The notes under the pieces: generated by a model
Seen by the model: the letters and a program-made list of their open reading frames with translations, nothing else
Told to the model about the DNA's origin: nothing
The model's database searches: none
Shown: piece after piece, positions 1 through 8,051 of the stretch
Position numbering within the stretch: position 1 is the stretch's first letter
Layout of the letters: every line of letters begins with the position of its first letter
Assembly: GCA_017935525.1 (NCBI GenBank)
Contig: JAGBHJ010000136.1
Coordinates: forward strand, 1 to 10,136
Length of the DNA: 10,136 nt
DNA from: Clostridia bacterium
Lineage (GTDB): Bacteria; Bacillota; Clostridia; HGM11327
Direction: 5' to 3'
Translations under genes and position numbers: made by a program

Positions 1-621
1 GAATACCTTCAGCACATCAACAGAAGCCAGGGCACGGGTATAGGCTTTGAAAGCTACGATGCAAACATGGGCATCATTGAGTCATCCCACAATATTGAGG
101 GCTACACTTACTACCCCGAGCTGTTTTATATGTATAACGACCACGTTACTGCGTGGAAGTGGATGAAGTATATAGACAGCATGAGGCACAAGAGGCAGGA
201 GGGACCCAACCAAGGTCCTAACGGATATTATCCCGAGCTGTCATTTACAATGGTATCCAACACCATCAGCGGCATGATGGGCGTTGAGGTGGACGTGCCT
301 GCAAACAGGATCTCCACACTCCCCAGACTCCCTGACGATATCCGCTACGTGACTCTTGAGGAGCAGAAGCTGGGCAACCATACCGTAGAGCTGATGCATT
401 GCGGCAGGACGTTCTCATCCTTGACAAACCTCAGCGAAACACCCCTTGCGTGGAGAGCGCGCTTTGCGGGTGAGTACAGCTACATCTACCTCAACGGCGT
501 TCCCACAAAGTCCGTTGTAACGGAGCTTAACGGGCAGACCATATCCTACGTGGAGACCACGGTTATGCCATACGCGATCTGCGTTGCAAGGCTGGAGCAT
601 GACCCTTATGGAGAAACATGA
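1..621 (+). CDS. C-terminal part of a probable (alpha/alpha)6-barrel glycosidase-like protein (5' end outside window)
   Basis: The reading frame is open from base 1 and stops at TGA 619-621, so about 206 C-terminal residues are seen and the start lies upstream. The visible part is rich in aromatic and polar residues (GYTYYPELFYMYNDH near the start; WKWMKYID; NGYYPELSF). It then passes into a beta-rich tail containing RISTLPRLPDDI and LGNHTVELMHCG. An Asn/Tyr/Pro-rich helical stretch followed by a small beta domain of the LP.LP type resembles the ends of glycosidases built on an (alpha/alpha)6 barrel (debranching-enzyme-like or related GH families). The catalytic residues are not in the window, so the family is an inference and I give no symbol. 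It converges on the aro operon. Alternatively it is an uncharacterised carbohydrate-active protein. Confidence 0.6.
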   Translation, partial: EYLQHINRSQGTGIGFESYDANMGIIESSHNIEGYTYYPELFYMYNDHVTAWKWMKYIDSMRHKRQEGPNQGPNGYYPELSFTMVSNTISGMMGVEVDVPANRISTLPRLPDDIRYVTLEEQKLGNHTVELMHCGRTFSSLTNLSETPLAWRARFAGEYSYIYLNGVPTKSVVTELNGQTISYVETTVMPYAICVARLEHDPYGET

Positions 622-666
622 TTTCTAAAAAATGCTGAAAATTTTTACAAAAACACAAAAAAGGTA

Positions 667-695
667 TTGACAGGCTGCTAAAAATATGATACAAT
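667..695 (+). promoter_or_regulatory. Strong sigma-A-type promoter (TTGACA-17-TACAAT, extended -10)
   Basis: The -35 box TTGACA (667-672) is a perfect consensus. A 17-bp spacer leads to TACAAT (690-695), one mismatch from consensus, preceded by TG at 687-688 (extended -10). Transcription should start near 702. No coding sequence follows on this strand: the next element is the hairpin terminator at 728-767. Seen directly as sequence; activity is inferred. Confidence 0.6.
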
Positions 696-701
696 TTTTT
701 T

Positions 702-767
702 AGAAAAAAGAAAAACGTAAAACACAATACCCGACCTTTGCTTTTGCATTGGTCGGGTAATTTTTTT
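702..767 (+). ncRNA. Candidate short transcript between a promoter and an intrinsic terminator
   Basis: The promoter at 667-695 and the terminator at 728-767 would bound an RNA of about 65 nt. It would consist of an A-rich 5' segment and one stem-loop. It contains no plausible small reading frame with a ribosome binding site. It would be antisense to the 3' tail of the aro transcript if that transcript extends past the hairpin. No known RNA family is recognised. It could equally be a decayed gene remnant or a spurious promoter. Confidence 0.25.
728..767 (+). terminator. Rho-independent terminator, possibly serving both strands
   Basis: The 9-bp stem TACCCGACC (728-736) / GGTCGGGTA (751-759) encloses a 14-nt loop and is followed on the plus strand by AA and seven T (761-767). 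The best T-run is on the plus strand, serving the upstream gene and/or the short transcript. On the minus strand the same hairpin starts 7 bases past the aroQ stop codon (766-768) and is followed by an interrupted T-rich stretch, so it probably also ends the aro operon. Confidence 0.8.
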
Positions 768-1194
768 ATTTATTCACAAAATACTTCATCGCCTCAACGT
801 ATCCGTCAAAGCCCATGCCTATGTAGTGTACCTCACAAGCCATTCCTGCGTAGGATATCTGTCGGAAATCCTCCCTCTTTGTTACGTCGGAAATATGTAT
901 CTCCGCCGCGGGGATGGCAACAGCCTTCAGCGCGTCCAGTATTGCTATGCTGGTGTGGGTGTATGCCGCAGGGTTGATAATGATTGCGTCAAACATTCCG
1001 TAGGCGGACTGTATCTTATCCACAATAGCCCCCTCGTGGTTTGACTGGTAGCACTCGACCTCGCATCCAAGCTCCTTGGCGGTGGCTTCTATCAGCTCCA
1101 CAAGGTCCTTGTATGTGCCCTTGCCGTAGAGGTTGGGCTCTCTTATGCCCAGCATATTGAGGTTTGGTCCGTTTATTACAAGCAGTTTTTTCAT
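766..1194 (-). CDS. aroQ: Type II 3-dehydroquinate dehydratase
   Basis: Removes water from 3-dehydroquinate to give 3-dehydroshikimate (third shikimate-pathway step); cytosolic, and a dodecamer in known members. The 142-residue product has the usual type II length of about 145. The N-terminal NGPNLNMLG motif (8-16) is followed by R18 and Y23, the flexible-lid catalytic residues. NPAAYTHTS (74-82) and AEIHISD with H100 complete the active site. The ATG overlaps the aroE-aroK stop as ATGA (1194-1191). AAAGGAGAT lies 6 bases upstream, so this last gene of the operon is likely translationally coupled to its neighbour. A terminator hairpin begins right after its stop. No anomaly is seen. Confidence 0.96.
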   Translation of the reverse strand: MKKLLVINGPNLNMLGIREPNLYGKGTYKDLVELIEATAKELGCEVECYQSNHEGAIVDKIQSAYGMFDAIIINPAAYTHTSIAILDALKAVAIPAAEIHISDVTKREDFRQISYAGMACEVHYIGMGFDGYVEAMKYFVNK

Positions 1195-2414
1195 AAGCCT
1201 ATCTCCTTTAGTATCAATTCCGCAGTCTGTTGCGGGGTGGGTTGAGTGGTGACCTCAACGTCACAGCACTGTCTGTATATTGGCAGACGGTAGTCGTACA
1301 GCTTTTTCAGCTTTTCGGGTGAGGAGGACAGGGGTCTGCCTTGTGTTTCCAGAGCACTCATATCTCTGTTGATAAACACCACAACGGCGTTTTGTCTGAT
1401 GGCGTTGCGGTTTTCCTGCCGCAGAATGGCGCCGCCCCCCGTGGCAATAACAAGACCGCTTTGCTTGCAGATATCGGCAACTGCCTCCTGCTCAAGGTCG
1501 CGGAAGCAGTCCTCACCAAATGTGTTTATAATATCGGGTATACGGCGGTTATTGTTAAGCTCCACGGTGACGTCCGTGTCCTCAAAGCGTCTGTCCAACT
1601 TTTCTGCTATCAGCCTGCCCACGGTGGATTTGCCGCAGCCGGGCATACCGATAAGCACTACGTTCAGCATGGCAAGGGACAGCTTCTTTGTGATAGACTC
1701 TATCAAACTGTCGTCCATTTGGGTAGAAAGGAAAAGCTCCGCCGCCCTTTTGCCCTGGGCAACCAGCATGGAAAGCCCGTTTATGTAGGGAATGCCCAAG
1801 GCTTCCGCCTGCAACAGCAATGCCGTCTTTGCGGGGTTGTATATAAGGTCATACACGCATTTACATCTTGTAAAATTACTGAGCTCAATGGGGGACTCTC
1901 CGCAGTTGGGGTACATACCCACGGGCGTGGTGTTGACGATGATGTCTGCATCGTAATGCAAGTGCAGGTTTGTATAGTTATTTTCCCCCGTGCGGGATAT
2001 CACCACGATACTGCCTGCGCCAAGGTCCTTTAATACGTTGATAACGGTAAGGCTGGCGCCGCCGCTGCCCAAAACGATACATTTTTTACCGTCCACGGGG
2101 CAGGGACCCAACGAAAGCATATGGGAAAAACCAAAATAGTCTGTATTATCGCCATACAGGGTGCCGTCAGCCCTCTTTACGATGGTGTTGACTGCGCCTA
2201 TACGTTGTGCGATGGGGGAGATCTCGTCCAGATACGGTATTACCGTCTTTTTGTACGGAATGGTGACGTTTGTACCGTCAAATTCCCGTTTTTTGAGGAA
2301 TCCCGCAACGTCTTCCTCCTCCATTTCCCAAAGCTTGTAGGTGTAATCTCCCAGCTCCTTATGTATTTGCGGGGAAAAGCTGTGGGAAAGCTTTCTGCCG
2401 ATCAAGCCGAACAT
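1191..2414 (-). CDS. Bifunctional shikimate dehydrogenase / shikimate kinase (AroE-AroK fusion)
   Basis: A single 407-residue chain carrying two consecutive-step enzymes. Residues 1-248 are shikimate dehydrogenase: KLSHSFSP substrate-binding motif (8-15), catalytic K55 in NVTIPYK and D92 in GDNTDYFG, a GSGGAS nucleotide-binding turn, an SRT cofactor-binding motif and NTTPVGMYP. Residues 249-407 are shikimate kinase: Walker A GMPGCGKST (256-264), DTD (279-281), FRDLE (304-308), GGG (326-328), RPL lid (360-362) and a C-terminal YRQCCDVEV. All key residues of both halves are present, so both activities are expected. The frame runs through the junction with no stop, and no clear ribosome binding site precedes the internal ATG at 1670. 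I chose ATG 2414 because GGAGG (2426-2422) lies 7 bases before it; the adjacent in-frame ATG at 2417 adds one Met. Either start overlaps the pheA stop. Confidence 0.93.
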   Translation of the reverse strand: MFGLIGRKLSHSFSPQIHKELGDYTYKLWEMEEEDVAGFLKKREFDGTNVTIPYKKTVIPYLDEISPIAQRIGAVNTIVKRADGTLYGDNTDYFGFSHMLSLGPCPVDGKKCIVLGSGGASLTVINVLKDLGAGSIVVISRTGENNYTNLHLHYDADIIVNTTPVGMYPNCGESPIELSNFTRCKCVYDLIYNPAKTALLLQAEALGIPYINGLSMLVAQGKRAAELFLSTQMDDSLIESITKKLSLAMLNVVLIGMPGCGKSTVGRLIAEKLDRRFEDTDVTVELNNNRRIPDIINTFGEDCFRDLEQEAVADICKQSGLVIATGGGAILRQENRNAIRQNAVVVFINRDMSALETQGRPLSSSPEKLKKLYDYRLPIYRQCCDVEVTTQPTPQQTAELILKEIGL

Positions 2415-3553
2415 CATTTTACCTCCGAATAACTGCCCAGATACGCAAAACCCGGCAAGGTAGCGCTGAGCTCGTCGCAAAGAGCGTACAATGCCTTGTG
2501 GTCATCCACGCACCCTACGTCAAAATAGAACATGAACTCAAAGTCAGTTTCGGGCAAGGGGCGGCTCTCCAGCTTTAACAGATTAAGCCCCAAGGAGTAA
2601 AATCTGGACAATACTGAGTAAAGCGAGCCCTCCACGTGGGGCAGGATCATCATAAAGCTTGCCTGGGATGCCTCGGGGTATATTTCGGGCTCCTTTGCTA
2701 TGCAGATAAACCTTGTGTAGTTGTTTTTATAATTCTGAACGTCGTACTCCAACGCATCAAGACCGTAAAGCTCACAGCAAAGAGGTGATGCAATGGCGGC
2801 TATGCTGTTATCGGCGGAATCTGCCACCATTTGTGCCGCAACTGCCGTATTCTTGCAAACCACGGGCTCAAAGCCATTTGCGGCAATGTAGTCGGAGCAT
2901 TGGTTCAAAGCCTGCTCGTGGGAGAATACCTTTTTTATATCCCCTATGGACGTGCCCTTTTTTGCCAACAGACAATGGCTGACCTTTAGCTTTACGCTGC
3001 GGACGATGTAGCACTTATGCTTTTTTAACAGATCGTAGACCTGGTTTACGGAGCCTGCGATGGAGTTTTCGATGGGCAGAAGTCCGTATTTACATTCGCC
3101 CGCTGTTATCGCTTCAAAAACAGAGCCAAACGTGGGGTAGAACGTAATATCGGGCTGCTCAAAAAGCTTTTTGCACGCCTGCTCGGAATACGCACCGCTG
3201 ACGCCTTGGCAAGCAACACTTGCCTGTGTGGGGAAGTCTGCGGGAGTTTTTTCCTTTGCGTCCAGTATCATGCCCGAAAGGCTGTGGTCATCGTTCATGT
3301 ATCTGTGCTGATAGGATCTGGAGAGCTCCAGTATTGTTGAGTACAGCGCATTTGCGTAGGGTGCAAGCTCGTCACCTGCGTTTTCCTTTACCCTTGCCAA
3401 AAGCTCTGCCTCTCTTTTTTTATCCAGAACGGGAATGCCGTTTTCTTTTTTATATTTTGCGACCTCAAGAGAAATACCCATTCTTTTGCAGAAAAGGGGC
3501 ACCAGCTCTGCGTCGATCTGATTTATGATCACTCTTAATTCTGAAAGATCCAT
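2414..3553 (-). CDS. pheA: Bifunctional chorismate mutase / prephenate dehydratase (P-protein)
   Basis: Converts chorismate to prephenate and then to phenylpyruvate, the committed route to phenylalanine. Domain order in 379 residues: AroQ-class chorismate mutase (about 1-90) with R7, R24, K35, R47 and E48 matching the E. coli active-site set; prephenate dehydratase (about 111-285) with GVSGAYSEQA (117-126), LLPIENSIAGSV (158-169) and the catalytic TRF motif (280-282); C-terminal ACT domain (about 297-375) with ESRP (329-332), the phenylalanine-binding signature. Feedback inhibition by Phe is therefore expected from family knowledge. The length is the same as the enterobacterial P-protein. The start has GAGGA (3563-3559) 5 bases upstream in the 12-base gap after aroC. 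The 3' end overlaps the next gene's start. Confidence 0.96.
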   Translation of the reverse strand: MDLSELRVIINQIDAELVPLFCKRMGISLEVAKYKKENGIPVLDKKREAELLARVKENAGDELAPYANALYSTILELSRSYQHRYMNDDHSLSGMILDAKEKTPADFPTQASVACQGVSGAYSEQACKKLFEQPDITFYPTFGSVFEAITAGECKYGLLPIENSIAGSVNQVYDLLKKHKCYIVRSVKLKVSHCLLAKKGTSIGDIKKVFSHEQALNQCSDYIAANGFEPVVCKNTAVAAQMVADSADNSIAAIASPLCCELYGLDALEYDVQNYKNNYTRFICIAKEPEIYPEASQASFMMILPHVEGSLYSVLSRFYSLGLNLLKLESRPLPETDFEFMFYFDVGCVDDHKALYALCDELSATLPGFAYLGSYSEVK

Positions 3554-3565
3554 AATTATCCTCTT

Positions 3566-4633
3566 TTACAATATTAAGTCAAGCATTGTTATTGCGGCAA
3601 CTGCTTCAACCACGGGCACAGCTCTTTGTACTATGCAAGGGTCGTGCCTGCCCGTGATACAAAGGGTAGTGTTTTGCATCGTTGAAAGATCCACCGTATT
3701 CTGCTGTCTTGCTATGGAGGGCGTGGGCTTTATTACTACGCGGAAAAGCACGGGCATACCCGTTGTCATGCCGCCAAGAATACCGCCGTTGTTGTTGGAG
3801 GTTGTAACCACAGCACCGTCCTTGACCTCAAAGGGGTCGTTGGCTTGTGAGCCGCGCATTTTAGCCAGCTCAAAGCCTGCGCCGAATTCTATACCCTTTA
3901 CAGCCGGGATCCCGAATATGTTACGGGACAGCAGGTTTTCAACGCCGTCAAACATGGGGTCACCCACACCCTGAGGCATACCGGAAACCATGCATTCTAT
4001 AACGCCGCCAACGGAGTCAAGCTCGTCCCTTGCTGCAAGAATTACCCTCTGCATCTCGTCACCCTTGGCATCGTCAATAACGGGGAAGGGCTTTGATGCA
4101 ATATCCTCTCTGCACATTGCCATGGGGTCAAATGGTGTATCGTAAACTTCCGCTACGGAGAAAATATGCGCCTTGACGGTGATACCTCTTTCTTTTAACA
4201 GCTGAAGTGCGATCGCACCTGCAAAGCACAAGGGAGCAGTAAGCCTACCCGATGAGTGGCCGCCGCCCTTGATGTCGTTATTTGAGTTGGTTTTGATACT
4301 GTACCCCAGATCAGCGTGGGAGGGACGGGGCTTTACCTTTAGCTCTGAATAATCCTTTGACTGAAAGCCTGTATTCCTAATAACTGCACACAGGGGAGCG
4401 CCACAGGTGACACCGTCGGAAAGCCCCGAAACTATCTCGGGGAGGTCGGCTTCCTTTCTCTGTGTGGATACATTGCTGTTGCCCGGAGCACGGCGCTTCA
4501 TAAATGATGCGATATACTCCGTATCAAGGCTGATGCCTGCGGGCAGACCGTCAATTACACAGCCGATGGCATCGGAATGGGATTGACCGAAAACTGATAT
4601 TTTAATATTGTTGCCGTTGATTATTGATGACAT
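3566..4633 (-). CDS. aroC: Chorismate synthase
   Basis: Makes chorismate from EPSP by 1,4-elimination of phosphate, using reduced FMN as a non-consumed cofactor; tetramer in known members. The 355 residues match the usual length. Signatures: GQSHS (16-20) with the conserved H19 (most homologues have GESH), RPSHADL (103-109) with H106, GGGHSSGR (123-130), NNNGGILGG (280-288) and the C-terminal GRHDPC...PVVEAVAA region (328-347). The start overlaps the last 13 bases of aroA in another frame. GGGAGG (4648-4643) is 9 bases upstream, inside aroA, so coupling is likely. No flavin reductase domain is attached, so reduced FMN must come from elsewhere. Confidence 0.97.
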   Translation of the reverse strand: MSSIINGNNIKISVFGQSHSDAIGCVIDGLPAGISLDTEYIASFMKRRAPGNSNVSTQRKEADLPEIVSGLSDGVTCGAPLCAVIRNTGFQSKDYSELKVKPRPSHADLGYSIKTNSNNDIKGGGHSSGRLTAPLCFAGAIALQLLKERGITVKAHIFSVAEVYDTPFDPMAMCREDIASKPFPVIDDAKGDEMQRVILAARDELDSVGGVIECMVSGMPQGVGDPMFDGVENLLSRNIFGIPAVKGIEFGAGFELAKMRGSQANDPFEVKDGAVVTTSNNNGGILGGMTTGMPVLFRVVIKPTPSIARQQNTVDLSTMQNTTLCITGRHDPCIVQRAVPVVEAVAAITMLDLIL

Positions 4634-5880
4634 TTGATATTTCCTCCCAGTGATGTGTAATGGTCAAAAAAGTCGGGGTATGATTTGTTAACTGGCGAAG
4701 CGTCCGTTATTGTGACCTTGCCAGATGTTTTTGTTGCTGTAATGGCAAGGGACATTGCTATTCTGTGGTCGTTAAAGCTGTCTGCAACACCTCCGCAGAG
4801 GTCTTTCGTTCCTATTATCCGTATTGAGTTATCCTCTGATATTGCTTTGCCACCCATTTTGTTGATCATATCGCAGGTGGTCATTATTCTGTCGCTTTCT
4901 TTAAGACGGAGCCTTTCTGCATTTGTAAATACGGTTTCTCCCTCGGCAAAAGCGGCGGTAGCGGCAAGAATGGGTACTGCGTCGGGAATCTGGGCGGCGT
5001 CAACAGTCGTTGCCTTAAGCCATGGGGGAGGGGTTACCGTAACAGTATTGCCGTCCACCTTGACCGATGCGCCCATTTGCTCCAGCACCCTTAACACGGC
5101 AATATCACCTTGGCGGGTCGCCATATCAAGTCCGCTGACGGTAATGGCATTGCCCAGCGCCGCGGCACAAAGCCAAAACGAGCCGTTGGACCAGTCTCCC
5201 TCTGCATAAACAGTAGTGGGGGAGGTGTATTTTTGTCTGCCGCAAACGTAAAAGCCGTTTGCCATTGTGTGTATATTTATGCCGAATTGCTTCAGCACGT
5301 CAAGGGTCATATCCACGTATGCCCGTGATTGCAGGGGGGATGAAATGATTATTTTGCTGTCCCCCTCCAAAAGAGGCAGGGCAAACAAAAGACCGCTTAT
5401 AAACTGTGAGCTTACGTTGCCCGGGAGTGTGTACTCGCCGGAAGTAAGTCTGTTGTGAGTTGAAAATACGTTCCCAAAAAGCTCTGTGACAACGCCCTTT
5501 TTCTCCATTTCCTCCTTAAGAGGGGACAGGGGTCTTGCCATCAGCCTGCCTTTACCGCAAAACTGAACCCCATCGCACATAGCCGCCGCCACGGGCAACA
5601 AAAGCCTGAAGGTGGTGCCGCTTTCCCCACATTGAAGTATTGCGGAGCCGCTTGGCGGACAGGGGGTTACTGTGATGCTGTTTGCGGAAACCTCTGCCTT
5701 GGCGCCCAGCGCGCGGATGCACTCCACCGTGGCCATTATGTCCTCCGACAGCGCATTAAGATGTATGGTAGTGGCAGTATCCGACAGCATGGCGGCTATC
5801 AGAAGCCTGTGTACGGATGATTTTGATGATACCGCTGTGATATTGCCTTGCAGTAGAGTGGGAATGATTTCAACTGTCAT
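4621..5880 (-). CDS. aroA: 3-phosphoshikimate 1-carboxyvinyltransferase (EPSP synthase)
   Basis: Transfers the enolpyruvyl group of PEP to shikimate-3-phosphate. The 419 residues form the expected two repeated half-domains. Visible active-site residues: K20, S21 and R25 (SKSSVHR), CGESGTTFR (84-92) with the PEP-site R92, SSQFISG (157-163), SRAYVDM (185-191), D300, E328 in RLKESDR, H372/R373 in NDHR, and K399. In the PEP/glyphosate loop the residue after R92 is Leu (93), where E. coli has Pro101. ATG 5880 lies 3 bases after the aroB stop; the upstream AAAAGGGA is only a moderate ribosome site. The SKSSVHR position supports this start. Confidence 0.96.
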   Translation of the reverse strand: MTVEIIPTLLQGNITAVSSKSSVHRLLIAAMLSDTATTIHLNALSEDIMATVECIRALGAKAEVSANSITVTPCPPSGSAILQCGESGTTFRLLLPVAAAMCDGVQFCGKGRLMARPLSPLKEEMEKKGVVTELFGNVFSTHNRLTSGEYTLPGNVSSQFISGLLFALPLLEGDSKIIISSPLQSRAYVDMTLDVLKQFGINIHTMANGFYVCGRQKYTSPTTVYAEGDWSNGSFWLCAAALGNAITVSGLDMATRQGDIAVLRVLEQMGASVKVDGNTVTVTPPPWLKATTVDAAQIPDAVPILAATAAFAEGETVFTNAERLRLKESDRIMTTCDMINKMGGKAISEDNSIRIIGTKDLCGGVADSFNDHRIAMSLAITATKTSGKVTITDASPVNKSYPDFFDHYTSLGGNIKCHQ

Positions 5881-5883
5881 ATA

Positions 5884-6939
5884 TTATGATCCCTTTTCCA
5901 AAATATTGAGAACTTCCTGCGCGGGAAGCTTTTTCAGAATGCATTTTCCGATCTCTTGCGGAAGAACCAACGTAATGTCTGCGCCGGAACGTTTTTTGTC
6001 GGAAAGCGTCACGTTATAAAGCTGTGCAGGAGTGTATTCTGCCGCTGTGGGCAGGGAGTATTTTTTCAGCAGGGGGATAAGAGCAGGAGAATAGTCCTTG
6101 TCGCAAAGACCTGCCAAATAAGCACCCTTGGACATCATCACCATGCCGATGGCTACGGCGCTACCGTGGTGAATTGAGTAATTACTGCACTTTTCCACAG
6201 CGTGGCCGATGGTGTGACCAAAATTCAACAGCTGGCGCTCGCCGTTGTCAAATTCGTCATTTTCAACTATGCGCGCCTTTATGCTGATACAGGTACGGAT
6301 GACGTACTCGTGATCTTCGCATATATGCTTTTGAGAAATAAAGTCAAAAAGCTCTTTATCCTTTATCATTGCATATTTAATTATCTCTGCGCATCCGTCT
6401 GCGTAGTCCTCGTGGGAAAGAGAAGAAAGCACATCCGTGTCACACAAAACAAGCTCGGGCTGATAAAATGCTCCTGCAAGGTTTTTGCCGCAGTCGAGAT
6501 TGACTGCAGTCTTGCCGCCTACGGATGAATCCACCATTGCAAGCAATGTGGTTGGGATCTGAACAAAGTGTATTCCTCTTAAAAAAACCGCCGCAGCAAA
6601 GCCCGTTATGTCGCCAACCACGCCTCCGCCCAATGCTATAAGGCAGTCGCTGCGTGTAAGACCGTTGGTGCCTAAAAAATTAAGTATGTTGACCAGAGTG
6701 TCGGTGTTTTTGGAATGCTCTCCATTGGGGAAAACGTAGCTTACCGTGTCAAACCCGCTGTCGGAGAGGGACTTTGTGACCCTTTCTCCGTAGAGGGGGA
6801 ATACCTTATCGTCGGATATTACTGCCACCCGCTTTGTTTTGGGCAGGAGGGATGAGACCTCTCGCCCAACGGATGACAGGATACCCTTGCAGATCTTAAT
6901 GTCGTAGCTTCTTGAAGCATTTACGTGAACTGTTTCCAT
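5884..6939 (-). CDS. aroB: 3-dehydroquinate synthase
   Basis: Cyclises DAHP to 3-dehydroquinate with NAD+ and a divalent metal (usually Zn or Co); cytosolic. The 351-residue length is normal. Motifs: VFPNGEHSK (69-77), GGGVVGDITGF (104-114) for NAD binding, IPTTLLAMVDSSVGGKTAVN (128-147), GKNLAGAFYQP (151-161), and metal ligands E185 (CAEIIKY), H242 (NFGHTIGH) and H258 (HHGSAVAIG). The last motif has Ser where most homologues have Glu (HGEAVAIG). Its neighbours are aroF upstream (34-base gap) and aroA downstream (3 bases). The ribosome binding site is weak, so its expression may be tuned. Confidence 0.97.
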   Translation of the reverse strand: METVHVNASRSYDIKICKGILSSVGREVSSLLPKTKRVAVISDDKVFPLYGERVTKSLSDSGFDTVSYVFPNGEHSKNTDTLVNILNFLGTNGLTRSDCLIALGGGVVGDITGFAAAVFLRGIHFVQIPTTLLAMVDSSVGGKTAVNLDCGKNLAGAFYQPELVLCDTDVLSSLSHEDYADGCAEIIKYAMIKDKELFDFISQKHICEDHEYVIRTCISIKARIVENDEFDNGERQLLNFGHTIGHAVEKCSNYSIHHGSAVAIGMVMMSKGAYLAGLCDKDYSPALIPLLKKYSLPTAAEYTPAQLYNVTLSDKKRSGADITLVLPQEIGKCILKKLPAQEVLNILEKGS

Positions 6940-6973
6940 GATCGATGTGCTTTCTGATATTCTGTATATTAAA

Positions 6974-7975
6974 TTACTTGATAGCTTCTATGATCTTGTT
7001 TGTGCACTTAACAACGTCAGCGAATGCATCGGGAGTGAGTGACTGAGGACCGTCGCAGAGAGCCTTTTCGGGATTGTTGTGGACCTCGATCATAAGACCG
7101 TCAGCACCTGCTGCAGCTGCAGCCATAGCCATAGGCTTTACCAGCTTTGCAATACCTGTTGCGTGGGACGGGTCAATAACGATGGGCAAGTGCGTCATGC
7201 TCTTGAGCATGGGGATAGCGGACAGATCAAGAGTATTTCTTGTTGCAGTCTCAAAAGTTCTGATACCTCTCTCGCAGAGGATGACCTTTTCGTTACCGCC
7301 TGCCATGATGTATTCTGCGCTCATCAAAAGCTCCTGCAACGTGCTGGAAAGACCTCTCTTAAGGAGGACTACCTTATTCGTCTTACCCAAAGCCTTCAAA
7401 AGCTCAAAATTCTGCATATTTCTTGCACCGACCTGAACAACGTCAACGTTTTCGAACAACGGAAGGTGTGCGGCATCCATGATCTCGGTTACGATGGGAA
7501 GTCCCGTTTCCTCCTTTGCATGGAGCAGAAGGTCAATACCTTCACCTCTCATGCCCTGGAATGCGTAGGGAGATGTTCTGGGCTTGAATGCACCGCCGCG
7601 GAGGAGAGTAGCACCGGCTGCCTTGACTTCCTTTGCGATGGTTGCGATCTGCTCGGGGCTTTCGATGGAGCAGGGGCCTGCAATGTAGCAGAAAGAGCCG
7701 CCGCCGACCTTTACGCCGTTAATGTCGATGACCGTATCGTCGGGATGGAACTTTCTGTTTGCGTTCTTGTAGGGTTCGCTGATTCGCTTAACGTCCTCAA
7801 CGATCTCAAGACCCTTTACCATGTCGATATCGACCTTGCTTGTATCACCCAAAAGACCGAGGATGGTCTGATAATGACCGTTTACTGTATGTACGCCGAG
7901 GCCAAGGCCTTCAAGCCATTCGATGAGCTGTTGTGTTTGTTCCTTTTGGGAATTGTTTTTAAGAATAACTACCAT
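6974..7975 (-). CDS. aroF: DAHP synthase, type I-beta with N-terminal ferredoxin-like regulatory domain
   Basis: First committed step of aromatic biosynthesis: condenses PEP and erythrose-4-phosphate to 3-deoxy-D-arabino-heptulosonate-7-phosphate. Residues 1 to about 70 form the small ferredoxin-like domain that in Thermotoga maritima closes over the active site when Tyr or Phe binds. The (beta/alpha)8 barrel follows, with AGPCSIES (99-106), GGAFKPRTSPYAFQG (127-141), KRGLSST (206-212) and DPSHATG (268-274). Metal ligands are C102, H271, E297 and D308, nearly the same numbering as the Thermotoga enzyme. It is the first structural gene, 46 bases after the attenuator terminator. AAGGA (7990-7986) is 10 bases before ATG 7975. 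Feedback inhibition by an aromatic amino acid is inferred from the domain. Confidence 0.96.
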   Translation of the reverse strand: MVVILKNNSQKEQTQQLIEWLEGLGLGVHTVNGHYQTILGLLGDTSKVDIDMVKGLEIVEDVKRISEPYKNANRKFHPDDTVIDINGVKVGGGSFCYIAGPCSIESPEQIATIAKEVKAAGATLLRGGAFKPRTSPYAFQGMRGEGIDLLLHAKEETGLPIVTEIMDAAHLPLFENVDVVQVGARNMQNFELLKALGKTNKVVLLKRGLSSTLQELLMSAEYIMAGGNEKVILCERGIRTFETATRNTLDLSAIPMLKSMTHLPIVIDPSHATGIAKLVKPMAMAAAAAGADGLMIEVHNNPEKALCDGPQSLTPDAFADVVKCTNKIIEAIK

Positions 7976-8020
7976 TTTCTTTTCTTCCTTTCATTTTGCA
8001 AAAAAATAAAAATTTATAAT

Positions 8021-8051
8021 AAAAAATCCGCAAGCGCGTTACGCCTGCGGA
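8021..8051 (-). terminator. Attenuator terminator in the aro leader
   Basis: Read on the minus strand, TCCGCAGGCG (8051-8042) pairs with CGCTTGCGGA (8036-8027). This gives a 10-bp stem with one G-U pair and a TAACG loop, followed at once by TTTTTT (8026-8021). It lies inside the leader between the promoter (8255-8227) and aroF, so it stops transcription before the first gene unless an alternative fold prevents it. The plus-strand side has no T-run, so it acts on the aro transcript only. Confidence 0.88.

Noticed and set aside
1668..1670. Internal ATG as an independent start for a separate shikimate kinase
   Set aside because: The upstream frame is continuous and no GGAGG-like site lies at a suitable distance, so a fusion is the simpler reading; some internal initiation cannot be excluded.
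1341..2033. A 230-codon plus-strand open frame inside aroE-aroK
   Set aside because: Antisense shadow of a gene with complete catalytic motifs; low-complexity Cys/Val/His composition and no ribosome site.
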